A DNA stretch of 64,000 bases from Odobenus rosmarus divergens (GCF_000321225.1 NW_004450664.1:1029989-1093988), one strand, 5' to 3'. Positions 9,253-22,152 are shown, counted from the first letter of the stretch. Numbers and translations are program-made. The notes: generated by a model from the letters alone, not told the origin.

Positions 9253-12200
9253 GGTAATTGGTCTGTTCAAATTTTCTATTCCGGCTTCAGTTTTGGTACA
9301 TTATATGTTTCTAGGAATTTATCCATTTCTTCTAAGATGTCAAATGTATTGGCATATCATACAGGTTTTCATAATCTGTTACAGTTGTATTTCTGTGGTA
9401 TTGGTTGTTATTTCTCCTCTCTGATTAGTGACTTTGTTAATTTGGGTCCTTTTTTTTTTTTTTTTTTTTTTTAATGAGTGTGACTAGAGAATGATAATTT
9501 TATTCATCTTTCCAAAGAACCAGTTCCTTGTTTCACTGAGCTGTTCTATTGTTGTTGTTGTTTTTTAGTTTCCATATCCTTTATTTCTGCTCTGATCTTT
9601 ATTATATTTCCTTCCTTTTGCTGGGTTTGGGTTTTGTTTGTTCTTTTTCTATTTCCTTTAGGTGTAAGGTTAGGTGGTTTATTTGAGATTTTTCTTGCCT
9701 CTTGAGGTAGGCCTGTATTACTATATACTTCCCTCTTAGAAGCACTTTTGCTGCATCCCCAAAATTTTGGACTGTTGTATTTTCATGTTCATTTGCTTCC
9801 ATGTAATTTCTTCTTTGATTTCTTGGTTGGCCCATTCATTTCTTTAGTAGCATGTTATTTAGCCTTCATGTATTTAAAAAAACCTCTATGAAATTGAATC
9901 TGTAATCAAAAAAACTCCCCAAAAACAAAAGTCCAAGATGAGACAGCTTCACAGGCAAATTCTACCAAACATTTAAAGAATTAATACTTACTCTCAAACT
10001 TTTATTCCAGAAAATAGAAGAGGAAGGAAAACTACCAAATTCATTCTATGAGGCCAGTGTCACTGTGATACCAAAACCAGATAAAGACACCACAGAAAGA
10101 GAACTACAAGCCAATATCTCTGATAAATATAGATGCAAAAATTCCTCAACAAAATATTAGCAAACCAAACCCAACAATACACTGAAAAATCATACACCAG
10201 GATCAAGTGGGATTTATTGCTAGGATGCAAGGGGTTCAGTATTCACAAAACAACAACATGATACATCACATCAGTAAGAGAAAGGATAAAAATCATATGA
10301 TCATTTCAATAGATGCAGAAAACAGCATTTGACAAAGTACAGCATCCATTCATGATATAAACCCTCAACAGAGTAGGTCTAGAGGGAACATACCGTAACA
10401 TAATAAAGACCTTATATGAAAAATCCAGAGCTAACATCATATTCAGAGGTGAAAAACAGAGCTTTTCCCCTAAGGTCAGGAACAAGACAAGGATGTCAAC
10501 TCTCACCACTTTTATTCCAACATTATTCAACTGGAAGTCCTAGCCACAGCAGTTAGGCAACAAAGAAATAAAAGGCATCCAAATTGGTGAGGAAGAAGCA
10601 AAACTCTATTTGCAGATGACATGATACTATCTATATACAGGACACCCAAAAGACCACCAAAAAACCACTAGAACTGATAAATGAATTCAGTAAAGTCACA
10701 GGATACAAAGTCAATGTATAGAAACCTGTTGCATTCCTATATACTAATAATGAAGCAGCAAAAAGTGAAATTAAAATCCCATTTATAATTGCACCCAAAA
10801 CAATATTTAGTAACACACTTAACACCAAAGAGGTGAAAGACCCGTACTCTGAAAATTATAAAATATTGATGAAAGAAATTCAAGATGACCCAAAGAAGTG
10901 GAAAGACATCCCATATTTATGGATTGGAAGAACAAATATTGTTAAAATGTCTGTACTACCTAAAGCAGTCTACAGATTTAATGCAATCCCTATCAAAATA
11001 ACAAAAGCATTTTTCACAAACTAGAACAGTCCTAAAATTTGTATGGAACTCTACAAGACCCCAAATAGCCAAAGCAGTCTTGAAAAAGAAAAAACTGGAG
11101 GTATCACAATTCCAGATTTCAAGTTCTATTACAAAGTGGTAGTAATTAAAACAATATGATACTGACATAAAAATAGATCAATGGAATAGAAAATGCAGAG
11201 GTAAACCTACAGTTAATCTTCAACAAAGAAGGAATAAAGAAATAAATACAATGGAAAAAGTCTCTTCAACAAATGTGGTTGGGAAAACTGGTCAGCTACA
11301 GGCAAAAGAATGAAACTAGACCAGTTTCTTTCACAATAAAACAAAAATAAAGTCATAGTGGATTAAAGACCTAAATGTGAGACCTAAAACCATAAAAATC
11401 CTTGGAAGAAAGCACAGGCAGTAATTTCCCTGACATTGGTTATAGTAACATTTTTGTAGATACAGTCTCCTGAGGCAAGGGAATTAAAAGTAAAAATAAA
11501 TTATTGGGAGTACATCAAAAGGTTTCTACACAGTGAAAGAAATAATAAAACTAAAAAGCAATTTACTGATGGGAGAAGATATTTGCAAATGACATATCCG
11601 ATAAAGGGTTAGTATCCAAAATATATAAAAAACACAACTCAACATCCAAAAAGCAATCCAATTAAAAATGGGTAGAAGACTCAGACATTCTTCCAAAGAA
11701 GACATCTAGATGGCCAACAGACACATTAAAAGATGCTCAACATCACTCATCATCAAGGAAATGCAAATCAAAACTGCAATGAGGTATCACTTCATACCTG
11801 TCAGAATAGCTAATACCCAAAACACAAGAAACAACAAATGTTGGTGAAGATACTCTTGAACTGTTGGTTGGAATGCAACCTGGTGCAGCAACTGTGAGAA
11901 ACTGTATGGAGGTTCCTCAGAAAATTAAAAATAAAACTACCCTCTGATCCAGTAATTGCACTGATGAAAAATATATAAAAACACTAATTCAAAGGGATAC
12001 ATGGACCCCTATGTTTATTGCATCATTATTTACAATTGCCAAACCATGGAAGCAGCCCAAGTGTCCACCAATAGATGAACAAAGATGCGGTGTGTATGTA
12101 TATACCAAAATTTATATGTACACGCACACAATGAAATATTACTCATCCATAAAAAAAGAAAATCTTGCCATTTGCAACACCATATAGAGCCAGAGAATAT

Positions 12201-12640
12201 AATGCTAAGTGAAATGTCAGACAAATACCATATCTTAATAACTCATGTTGAATTTAAAAACAAATGAGCAAAGGCAAAAAAAGGACAAACCAAGAAGCAG
12301 ACTTTTTTTTTAAGATTTTTAAATTTATTTATTTGACAGAGTGAGAGAGCACAAGCAGGGGGAACAGTAGAGGGAGAGGGAGAAGCAGGCTCCCCGCCAA
12401 GCAGGGAGCCCGATGTGGGGCTCGATCCCAGGACCCTGAGATCATGACCTGAGCCGAAGGCAGACGCTTAACCATCTGAGCCACCCAGGCGCCCCAAGAA
12501 GCAGACTCTTAATACAGACAACAAACTGGTGGTTACCAGAGGCAAGGTGGGTAGGGGGATGGCTGAAATAGGTGATGGATGACAAGGATTAAAGAGTACA
12601 TTTACCATAACGAAAAAAAGAAATAGAAATTTAGGAATCA
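9253..12640 (+). mobile_element. L1 with inverted 5' segment (twin-priming type), 5'-truncated
   Basis: From about 9253 to 9870 the sequence is antisense L1 ORF2 (its reverse complement carries peptide pieces such as AAKVLLRGKYIVIQAYLKRQ). From about 9880 onward it is sense ORF2 from the next residues (AATCTGTAATCAAAAAAACTCC) through the RT C-terminal region (KKWKDIPYLWIGRTNIVKMS at 10890-10960) to a 3'UTR that stops near 12640. Many stops and frameshifts: not coding. A CAN-SINE at 12303-12495 interrupts the 3' part. No target duplication was identified. Confidence 0.85.
12303..12495 (-). mobile_element. CAN-SINE inside the L1
   Basis: Reverse complement begins GGGGCGCCTGGGTGGCTCAG and ends in an A-rich tail. 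The duplication caagaagcagact occurs at 12291-12303 and 12495-12507, so it inserted after the L1. Confidence 0.95.
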
Positions 12641-12861
12641 TCTTTTCATACTGCAGATGTCCAAATATAGTGGGAGGTTTTTTCCACCAAAATTGCCTCG
12701 CAGAGGAGACGCAGTCTATATAGAGTCCTTTTCAGTTATTTTATCTTAAACCACAAAGCACCATATTAGAAACATGTTGGAGAATAATATATTCTATATA
12801 TTTTTTGTCATTCAACTTCAAAGACCAGATGGTATGTACAGAAAGCAGCAAGGTGGCATTT

Positions 12862-13035
12862 AAAGATTTTATCTGTTTATTTGAGAGAGACTGCACAAGC
12901 AGTGGGGCAGTGGGGACAGAGGTAGAGGGAGAAGCAGACTCTGCTGAGCCTGATGTGGGGCTCAATCCCAGGACCCTGGGATCATGACCTGAGCTGAAGG
13001 CAGATGCTTAACCAACTGAGCCACCCAGGTGCCCC
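12862..13035 (-). mobile_element. CAN-SINE
   Basis: Reverse complement starts GGGGCACCTGGGTGGCTCAG, with the usual body and a T-rich plus-strand start. Short CT-rich part. No clear duplication seen. Confidence 0.93.
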
Positions 13036-14730
13036 AAGAAACGCACTTTAAATATGAAGGCATAAATACGGTAAAATGTATGCACGTGGGACACTAATTG
13101 AAAGACATCTGAGGTAGCTGTATTAATATTACACAAAGAAGATTTCAAAGCAAAGACTAGAGTTGGAAAGGGTTGTTTCCTAGTGATAAAGGAATCCATT
13201 AATTAAGAGGAAGTAGTCCCAACGTTAATGCTAATACCTAATAATAGAACTTCAAAGTACTTGCCACAAAAATCGATTGAACTGCCAGTAAAGACATAAT
13301 CTACAACTATAGTAAGATTCCAAAAAAAAACTCAATAATTGAGGAAACAACAGAAAAAAAAATCAGTAGGATATAGAAGACTTTACTATCTACCAATTTG
13401 ACACAACAGTTAGGGAACATTCTACCTAACACCAGACAGAATATGCCTTCTTTTCAATTAAACATGAAACATCTACCAAGATAGGTCATGTCCTGGGATA
13501 TTAAGTCTCAGTAAATTTATACAAATCTAACTTGTGCAAATTATATTAGAAACCAACAATAATATAAGTAACATACCTGGAAAATCTTCAAATATTTGAA
13601 AAATCTACCAATAACACACTTCCCAATATCCTGTGGGTCAAAGAAGTTACAAAGCTGTTTTGAACTAACTGAAAATGAAAATATAACCTACCAAAGACTG
13701 AAGGATGCAGCTAATGCAGTACTTGAAAATTTTATAGCACAAGCACCTATATTAGAAAAGGATAAAAGCTTAAAATCAGTGACTTAAGCTTCCACCTTAA
13801 GAAAATAGAAAAAGAGCTAAAGTTAGAGCAAAGAAACAGAAGAAATATTAAATGTCAGAACACAAATGAAATAGAAAACAAAAATAATGGAAAAAAATTA
13901 AAGCTGGATTAAGAACATCATTGAAATGAAACAAATGGAAAGATACTCCATGCTCATGGATTAGAAGAATATTATTAAACCATCCATACTACTCAAAGCG
14001 ATCTGTAGATTCAATGCAATCCTAATCAAAATACCAGTAGCACTTTTTACAGAACTAGAATATCAAAATTTATATGGAACCAGAAAGACCCTAAAAAGCT
14101 AAAGTAATTTTGAGAAAGAACAACACTGAAGGTATCACAATCCCAGATTTCAAGACGCATTACAAAGCTGTAATAAAACAGTGTGGTTATGGCACAAAAA
14201 TAAACATACAGATCAATGGAACAATAAAAGAGCCCATAAATGAACCCATATTTATGTGGCCAATTAATCTACAACAAAGACAAGAATATACAATGCAGAG
14301 AAGATGGTACATTCAAATAAATCCTACTGGGAAAACTGGACAGCTACATACCAAAGAATGAAACACTTCCACCATACACAAAAATCAACTCAAAATGGAT
14401 TAAAGACCTAACTGTGAGCCCTAAAGCCATAAAACTCCGAGAAGAGAACACAGCAGTAATCTCTTAGACATCAACTGTAGCAACGTATTTACTGATGTCT
14501 CCTGAGGAAAGGGAAGCCAAAGCAAACAATTGGGACTACACCAAAATAAAAAACTCCTTCACAGCAAAGGAAACCAACAAACAAACCTACTGCATGGTAG
14601 AAGATATTTGCAAATGATACATCCAACAAGGAGTTAATATCCAAAATATGCCCATATAACAAAAATGACATTGAAAAATACACAGCTGAACACACACACA
14701 CAAAATAATCTGATTAAAAATGGGCAGAGA

Positions 14731-14834
14731 GGGGCACCTGGCTGGCTCAGTTGGAAGAGCATGCTACCCTTGATCTTGGGGTCATGAGTTTGAGCCCCAC
14801 ATTGGGTGTAGAGATTACCAAAACGGGGCGGGGG
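14731..14834 (+). mobile_element. Short tRNA-like CAN-SINE variant
   Basis: Head GGGGCACCTGGCTGGCTCAG with A box, then GTCATGAGTTTGAGCCCCAC containing a B-box-like GTTTGAGCC, and TGTAGAGATTACC at the end. It lacks the long CT-rich body of the other copies. Inside the younger L1. Confidence 0.85.
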
Positions 14835-14977
14835 GGGGCAGAAGACCTGAATTGACATTTTTCCAAAAACATACAAGATGACTGACAGACACATGGAAAA
14901 GATGCTCAACATCACTCATCATGAGGGACATACAAATCAAAACAACACCTCACACCTGTCCATGGCAAGAATCAAAC

Positions 14978-15201
14978 AAGAATTAAGTGTTGGGCGCCTG
15001 GGTGGCTCAGTCGGTTGGGCAACTGCCTTCGGCTCAGGTCATGATCCTGGAGTCCCGGGATCGAGTCCCGCATCGGGCTCCCTGCTCAGCAAGGAGCCTG
15101 CTTTTCCCTCTAACCCTCCCCCCTCTCATGTACTCTCTCTCTCTCATTCTCACTTTCTCAAAATAAATCTTTAAAAAAAAAAAAAAAGAATTAAGTGTTG
15201 G
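14978..15201 (+). mobile_element. CAN-SINE with perfect 16-bp target duplication
   Basis: Body 14994-15185 with head GGCGCCTGGGTGGCTCAG and a long A tail. The duplication aagaattaagtgttgg is identical at 14978-14993 and 15186-15201. It lies inside the younger L1 and little divergence is seen, so the insertion looks recent compared with its host L1. Confidence 0.95.
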
Positions 15202-16029
15202 TAGGGATGAAAAAGGAGAGAAGACCCCTCATGCACTGTTGGTGGGAATGTAAATTGGTGCAGCCACTGTGGAAAACAGTATGGGGGGTTCCTCAAAAAA
15301 TTAAAATTTTAGAAATACCATGTGATATGGTAATTCCACTACTGGGTATTTACCCAAAGAAAAAAAATAAAAATATATTCTCCCCTATGTTTATTGCAGT
15401 ATTGTTTACAGTAGCCGATATGGAAGCAACCCAAGTGTCCATCGATAGATGAATGGGTAAAGATGTGTATGTATATACAACAGAATATTACTCGGCCATA
15501 AAAAGGAATGAGATCTTTCCCTTTGTGATAACATGAATGGTCCTAGAGGGTATTCTGCTAAGTGAAATAAATCAGAGAAATGCCATATGATTTCACTTTT
15601 ATGTGGAATTTAAAAAAAAATGAACAAAGCAGAAATAGACCCATAAAAAAATAGAACTCGTGGTTGCCAGAGAGGGCGTTGGAGGGGTGGGACAAAATGG
15701 ATGAACGGGTGTGGGAGGTACACGCTTCAGTTATGGAATGAGTGAGTCACAAGGACGAAGGCACAGCGTAGGGAACATAGCCAGTGGGTATTGTAATAGC
15801 GTTTTATGGTGACAGATGGGAGCTATGCGTGTGGTGAGCATAACATACAGACTTATCACCGTGTTATATACCTGTAACTAAAAAAAAAATGTGTGTTAAC
15901 TATACTTCAATTTAAAAAAAAGTATCACTAAAACTTTCAAGCCTCTAATCAAAAGCCGACAAAAAAAGACATGAATTATCCACATCAGGAATGAGAGTGG
16001 TAACCTCACTAGAAATTCTGCAAATGTTA

Positions 16030-16735
16030 AAGAAGGATTAGGAAGCAATAGGAACTGTCATTCATTGCTGGTAGGAATGCAAAGTGGTGCAGCCACTTCT
16101 GAAGACAGTTTGGCAGTTTCTTACGAAACCAAACATACTCTTACCATACGATCCAGCAATCAAATTTCTTGATACTTGCCTAATTAGAGTTGAAACTTAG
16201 GTCCATACAAAAACCTGCACATGGATGTTTGTAGCAGCTTTAGTCCTAATTGCCAAAACAGGGAAGCAATCAAGATGTCCTTCAGTTGGTGAGTGGATAA
16301 GTAAGCTGTGGTGTATTCTTTAGTGCAAAAAAGAAATGAACTTTAACAAGCCACAAAAAAGCATGGAAGAAACTTAAATGCATTTTATTCAATGAAAGAA
16401 GCTATGTGGAAAAGCTACATACTGTGTGATTCCAACTCTATGACATTCTGGAAAAGGCAAAACTATGGGGACAGTAAAAGATCAGTGGTTACCATGGGTT
16501 GGGGGAGGGAGAGATGAATAGAGCACAGAGGATTTTTAGGGCAATAAAACTATTATGTATGACACTATAATGGTAGATACAAGTCATGATATGTTAGTCA
16601 AAACCCATGGAATACACAAAACCAGTACACAGTACACACAACCTTAATGTAAACTCTGGACTTTGGATGATAATGATATGATACAGGTTCATCACTTGTA
16701 ATAAAGGCACCACTCTGATGTGGAAGGTTGACTGT
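16030..16735 (+). mobile_element. L1 3'-end fragment inserted in old L1
   Basis: Begins around ACTGTCATTCATTGCTGGTA and runs through GTGGTGCAGCCACTTCTGAA, GATCAGTGGTTACCATGGGT and a 3'UTR. This is a far-3' L1 segment sitting between ORF2 blocks that are upstream in element order, so it came from a separate insertion. Confidence 0.7.
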
Positions 16736-17752
16736 GGGCTGTGTGTTCAATACTTTCTGCTCAGTTTTGCAGACGGGATGATTATGACCAAGTTTATGCC
16801 AGTAAATTTGATGGGCTGAAATAAAATGGACAGATTACTAGAAACAAATTATCCAATTTCTCTGAAGAAATAGACAACTTGAATAGCCCTACAGCTATTA
16901 AATACATTGAATTTGTAGTTTAAAAACCTTCCCACAAAGACAGCTCCAGGCACAGATGGTTTCACGAACGAATTTGATCAAACAGTGGAGAAAAAATTAT
17001 ACCAATAATACACAACCTCTTCTGGAAAACTTGTGTCAATTTTTTATATTATGAGCAAGGCTTAACTATTCATTTAAAAGCCGTACACCAGAAGACTTCA
17101 GACCAATATCCTTCATAAATATAGAAGCAAAATTTCCTTATAAAATACTAGCAAATCAAATCCAGCAATATGTACAAAAGGATGATACATTATGAACAAA
17201 TGGGTTTTATCCCAGGAATACAAGGTTCCTTTAACATTAGACAATCAGTGTAGTTTATGATGTTAATATAGGGGAAAAGGCATACGATCATGCAGAAAAA
17301 AAATATTTGACGGGATTCAACACCCATCTACAGAAAGAACTCAGCAAACTAGGAATGGCAGGAAAAGTCCTCAGCTTGATGAAGGGCATCTATGAAAAAA
17401 ACTGTAGGTAGTCTCATTTAAAAAAAAAAAAAAGACTGGATTTGGAACAAGGCAAGGATGCCTGTATTTAGACTTCCATTCAACATTTGTGGTGAAGGCC
17501 TCAGCCAATGCAATAGGCAATTAAATAAAAGGTATATTCATTGGAAAAGTAAAAGTGTATTTGCAGACCATAATCAAGATTAGAAAATCATAGGGAGTTT
17601 TCAAAAATACTACTAGACACGGTAAGGGAGTTTATCAGGACCACAAAATAAAAGGTAAATATAAAAATCGATTGTACTTCTATCTTCTATACGATGAGCA
17701 GTTTAGAATGGAAAATAATAGTATTGTAATTGCAATTTACAATAGCATAAAA

Positions 17753-17956
17753 AACATGAAAGTAGGGTGCCTGGGTGGCTCAGTCAGTTAAGCATCTGCC
17801 TTCAGCTCAGGTCATGGTCTCAGGGTCCTGGGATCAAGCCCCGCATTGAGCTCCTTGCTCAGCAGGGAGTCTGCTTCTCCCTCTCACTCTGCCCCCCACC
17901 CCTGGCTCATGCTTGCTCTCTCTCAAACAAATCTTAAAAAAAAAAACATGAAAGCA
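17753..17956 (+). mobile_element. CAN-SINE
   Basis: Body 17765-17944, head GGGTGCCTGGGTGGCTCAG. Target duplication aacatgaaag(t/c)a at 17753-17764 and 17945-17956, one mismatch. Inserted in the old L1. Confidence 0.94.
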
Positions 17957-18285
17957 TAAGACTTGTACAATGGAAAGTACAAATGTTGCTGAAAGAAAAC
18001 CTAACTAGAGCACCATACTACATTCTTGGAGTAGAAAATATCATTAGGATGTTAATTCTCCCACAGTTTGATCTACAAAATGCCTACAATCCTAGTAGAC
18101 TTTTTGTAGAAGTTCACAATCTAACTTTAAATTTACATGGAAATGCACCTGAGTGGCCAAAATAAATTTGAAAGAATAAATTTGAAAAGAGTAAGATTGG
18201 AGTCCTTGCACTAATTCAAGACTTTCTGTTGATGTTGGCTTATGGATAATGAGTTGACAGGTGGAACAAAAATAGATCCATGTGA

Positions 18286-18446
18286 GGGGCGCCTGGGTGG
18301 CTCGGTTGAGTGTCTGACTCTTGGTTTCAGCTCAGGTCCTGATCTCAAGGTCGTGGGATGGGCTCCAATAAGGGGCTCAGTGTGCTCAGTGTGGAGTCTG
18401 CTTGAGAGTCTCTCCCCCAACTCCTCTAAAATAAAGTCTTAAAAAA
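18286..18446 (+). mobile_element. CAN-SINE, diverged
   Basis: Head GGGGCGCCTGGGTGGCTCGG with a shorter middle (GTGTCTGACTCTTGGTTTCA subtype) and an ATAAAGTCTTAAAAAAA tail. The short repeat agatccat flanks it at 18274 and 18447. Confidence 0.92.
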
Positions 18447-18985
18447 AGATCCATACGAATATGGGCAATTTTCTGTAAAGCAGCCATACAATTCATTGGG
18501 GAAAGAAAAATACAACAAATGGTGCTGGAAGAATTATATATGCCTATGGACAAAAATGAAATGTGACCCCTACTTTACACCATACACAAAAATTACTTGA
18601 CAATGAGTCATAGATCTAAACAGAAAAACTAAAACCATAATGCTTTTAGAGAAAAATGAAGATAATCTTAATGACTTTAGGGTAGGCAAAGATTTCTTAA
18701 CTCATTAAAAGAACTAGTCATAAAGGATTAATGCATTGGACTTCATCAAAATTAAAAGCTTCTGCTCAAGACATTGAAAAAAGTAAAGGTAAGCAACACA
18801 ATTGTATCCAGAGTGTATGAATAGTGCTTGAAGTTCAATTAAAAAGCCAATTTTTAAAATGGGCAAAATACTTGAATAGACCATTGGCCAAAAATGTATA
18901 AATGGCTCAGCACATGCAAAGGTATTCAGTGCAGTCATGAGGGAAATGCAGAATAAACCACAGATACCTCTTCTCACCCATTAAA

Positions 18986-19744
18986 ATGGCTGCGATACCG
19001 ACTGCCACGGGGGAGCCTGGGGAAGTGACAGGGAAGGTGGTCGCAGCCCATGTACGATGAGAGACCAAACCCAAGGATGGCATTTTCACAGTAATCAGGT
19101 GACAAGGCAGCTTCCCAATCTCTAATGTGGGAAGGTGAACAGCCGTGAGACCTGTTACCAGCACCCGGGTGGACACCACAAGAGGAAAGAGCAGGGCAGC
19201 CGGCGGATCCTACAGTAAGAACGGAAACCGGCGGCAGGCTTCCACATGAAACACGGTGGTGGAATCGCACAGCAAGGAGCCTGGCAGGATTTGCCCGCCC
19301 TGTAGTGGCTTTGCAGCTCCTGTAGACGCTTGACACTTCTGCCAGGACTTCGAGGTCAGGGCCCCCGACTCTGGAGGAACTGCTGGGAGGGAATAAAGAC
19401 TGAGCAGGGTTGGGGTGATAGAGCTCCCAGGAGGGATGAAGCTTGGGTACGTGGAGGAGGGAAGCCGGTCCGAGCTATCTGCGTGGCGGGAGCACAGCTG
19501 CAGGAGCCGGCGCTCTGTGGAGAAGCTTCTGAGCCACACATCCTACAAGGTCGGGAAAACTTAAATCCTCGTCAAAGGAGCACCGGAAGGGGATCACGGT
19601 CAAATCCCATACAGAGTTACTGGAAGGGGGGAAAACACTGTAGAGGAAAAACCCTGTTCGTGGCCCACCTCCTGTGTAGGGAAAACCAGCTCTCCCCTGA
19701 CGCTGTCCTGTGAGCCTCCTTTCCTGCTACACTTTGCACACTTT
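18986..19744. other. Intergenic, GC-moderate, unrecognised
   Basis: Follows the old L1. Open frames of up to about 127 codons occur on both strands but none has a recognisable domain. Possibly the inner flank of the LTR next to it. No gene supported. Confidence 0.35.
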
Positions 19745-20510
19745 GGTCACCAAATGTGGTTGGCGGCAGCGAGCAATTGTCTGTGACACCTGCTGGGTGT
19801 CCTACAATTAAAGTCAATTCTGACACTACCCAGAGATAGTGTCAGACCCACCAGTAAGGGCTCGGTCCCACAAGACTGCCCCACCCCCTTTGCCCGCTGG
19901 TCGCTAGTCCAGGTCACCTGTGCTTCTGACCCACCAGCTGTAGATTGGAGGTTCCCATGACACCCCCCCACCCTCCACGTCAATTTATTTGCTAGAGCGA
20001 CTCCCAGAACTCAGGAATACACTACTTACGTTTTGGTTTATTCTGAAAGGATATGATGAAGGGTGTAGATGAACATCCCACTGGAAGAGGTGCGTTGGGC
20101 AAGGCCTGGGGAAAGTTCCCGAGCTTCCGTGTCCTGCCTGGGCGCCACACTGCTGGCGGCACCTCCACGCGGTTAGCCTCGGAGCTCCGCACATCCCATC
20201 CTTGTAGGTTTTATGGAGGCTTGCTTACATAGGCCTGACTGATTAAAGCACTGGCCGTTGGAGAATGAGTCAGTCCAACCTCCAACTTCCTCCCCTCCCT
20301 GGAGGTCCTGGGGGTACAACTGAAAGCTCGAACTCTAATCACGTGGCTTACTCCCCTGGTGCTTTCTCGAAGTCCCCTCATTAACTTAACAGTCGCCTCT
20401 TTCCCTCTCCTCACTGAAGTTCCAAGGGTTTTAGGAACTCTAGGCCAGAAATGGGGATAAAGACCAAATCTATATTGCTTATGACAAATTGCAATATCAT
20501 AGTTTATCCC
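19745..20510 (-). mobile_element. Probable ancient LTR remnant (endogenous retrovirus derived)
   Basis: On the - strand it has an AATAAACC poly(A)-type signal (plus-strand GGTTTATT at 20034-20041) followed by CTGAGTTCTGGGAGTCGCTC. The stretch GATTAGAGTTCGAGC, CATAAAACC and CAATTGTAGGACACCCAGC also match an old mammalian LTR that I know but cannot name with certainty. No internal retroviral gene is seen. Boundaries are approximate. Confidence 0.6.
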
Positions 20511-21924
20511 TTGTCTTCAAACACAGATCCCTAATAGTAACACAAAGAGCCGCTGGCACGTGACTAGAGTCCCATCCATCATGATAACTATCTAGTCCTT
20601 CATCACAGTCTATGAAAATGTCTCACAGGATGAGTCCACTCCGGTTCGCAGGCTTCTGTACGATCTGCTCAGGTTCCAAAAGTGCGGGAGTGGTCTCAGC
20701 AACACGGGATGTCACCCTTTCAGGCAGCTGGAAGACTCGAGCTAAGAGACGATACCGCCGCTGCCAATCCCCTTCCAAGGTGTTCATGTAACACCGGGTT
20801 TCCCTCATGACGGCCCATTTCTTCATTCCCGTTCTCTCAGCTACTATTTTTCCTCCTCTCCATTTACACGCAGACTTCCTGACTTTCGGGAGGGCCAGTG
20901 GGTTCGGTCGGTGAGGCTGCTGCAGTGCAGAGCTGGGGGGCTGTCCCCCCCCCACCAGTGCAGAGCACTGTGGACCCCGATTCTGCCAGACGGGGTGAAG
21001 GGCCTCCAGCCCCGGTACTTGCAGCCCTGGTCCTGGGACTGCTGTGCCACGTAGGGCAAAGAAAAAGAAGCTGAGGCAACAAGTGAATGACAAAGTATGC
21101 CAGAGACGCTCACAGAGCTGAGCAAATCTGTCCCATGCCACTCGAAACAAGCCAAAGGACACTAAGTAACAGAAAATGACAATTTAAAGCAGAATTTGAC
21201 AACTCAGAAGTGTGACAGGACTCAAGCAGGCATTAGAAATTTTAAAAATAAGTTGAGGAATGAATAAAAAACTTGGGGTGAAGAAACATGATACCTAATT
21301 GCCTTGAAAGGAAATAGAATTTGACAGGAAGGAAAATTTCAAATCTAAAATAAATGAGCAAGGTTCTCCTTCTTGTCCAAGAGGGAGGAACAGGATCTGG
21401 GCTTGTCCTCCTGGACTAAGCGTCTAGAAAAGCACAACAAAACACACACATGACTCTTTAGCCCCAGGCTGGCAGGGACCGCAGGATGGCCTGAGAAACA
21501 CGGTGAGTCTGGACTCATCCCAGCTTTCCCTCCAGAGGCTGTTTCCGGTCTGCTGTGGAGGAGCAGGGGAGGAGGCCAACCTCCAAGAGGATGGTGGTCG
21601 TGGCGACCTGAGACGGAGCGCAGGGAGGCCAGAGCGGCCGAATATGCAGCACAGAATGTAGGAGAGGAGGAAGCTACACAGGGAAAGCGCCCAGAAATCT
21701 GCACAGGGTCTCTGCGGAGTCCGGCTGCACGCCTGTCTGTCCACAGGTGCAGCGTGACTCCACCAGACCCTGCTGAGAACAAGTTCAAGGGAAGAGCAAG
21801 TCCCGGGGAAGGAGATCACACGGGGCTGGGAATGCTTTAGCAACAGCCCGGTGGGGACACCTCAGGGAACATCCAGGACATCCAGTATGTTCCCCAAAGG
21901 GCCATACCCCAGTGCTGGGGCTGA
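20511..21924. other. Intergenic, possibly L1 5'-region derived, no gene
   Basis: Contains overlapping - strand open frames (20623-21162 and 21345-21843) without recognisable domains. 21180-21340 is AT-rich. The style of 21440-21900 is like an old L1 5' region, but I cannot confirm it. Confidence 0.3.
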
Positions 21925-22152
21925 ATTAGACTCATCTGGGGCTCCTGGGTGGCTCAGTCGGTTAAGCATCTGACTTTTGGTTTCGGCTCAGTTCATGATC
22001 TCAGGGTCATGAGATCGATCCCAGCATCAGGCTCTGCGCTCAGCAGGGAGTCTGCTGGAGATTCTCTCGCTCTCCCTCTGCCCCTCCCCTCACGTGTGCT
22101 CCCACGCCCTCTAAAATAAATAAAATCTTTTAATAAATAAATTAAGCTCATC
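21925..22152 (+). mobile_element. CAN-SINE
   Basis: Body 21937-22140, head TGGGGCTCCTGGGTGGCTCAG and an AATAAATAAAATC tail. Target duplication attag/aactcatc at 21925-21936 and 22141-22152 (attagactcatc / attaagctcatc). Confidence 0.94.

Larger units (their letters stand above)
13906..15914 (+). mobile_element. Younger L1 3' part inserted in old L1
   Basis: 5'-truncated ORF2 end (GGAAAGATACTCCATGCTCA; GGTATCACAATCCCAGATTT), then 3'UTR and A-rich end at about 15870-15914. Less diverged than the old L1 around it. Carries its own SINEs at 14731 and 14994. Non-coding through stops and frameshifts. Confidence 0.8.
13036..18985 (+). mobile_element. Old L1 ORF2 region, split by later insertions
   Basis: Three diverged blocks read as consecutive ORF2 sequence: 13036-13905 (endonuclease to linker, with AGCTTCCACCTTAAGAAA), about 15915-16030 (ATCAGGAATGAGAGTGGTAAC) and about 16740-18985 (RT region onward). 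A younger L1 sits in the first gap and an L1 3' end in the second. SINEs at 17765 and 18286 also interrupt it. Reading frames are broken throughout. Confidence 0.75.

Noticed and set aside
14731..14834. tRNA-like sequence with A and B boxes.
   Set aside because: It is the head of a CAN-SINE variant followed by SINE-specific sequence; no acceptor stem is completed, so it is not a tRNA gene.
10833..15452. Open frames with retroviral/LINE-like RT peptides.
   Set aside because: They are broken pieces of L1 ORF2 with stops and frameshifts; reported as mobile elements and not as coding genes.
20623..21843. Open frames of 179, 147 and 139 codons on the - strand.
   Set aside because: No recognisable protein, overlapping frames and repeat-like surroundings. 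Not reported as genes.
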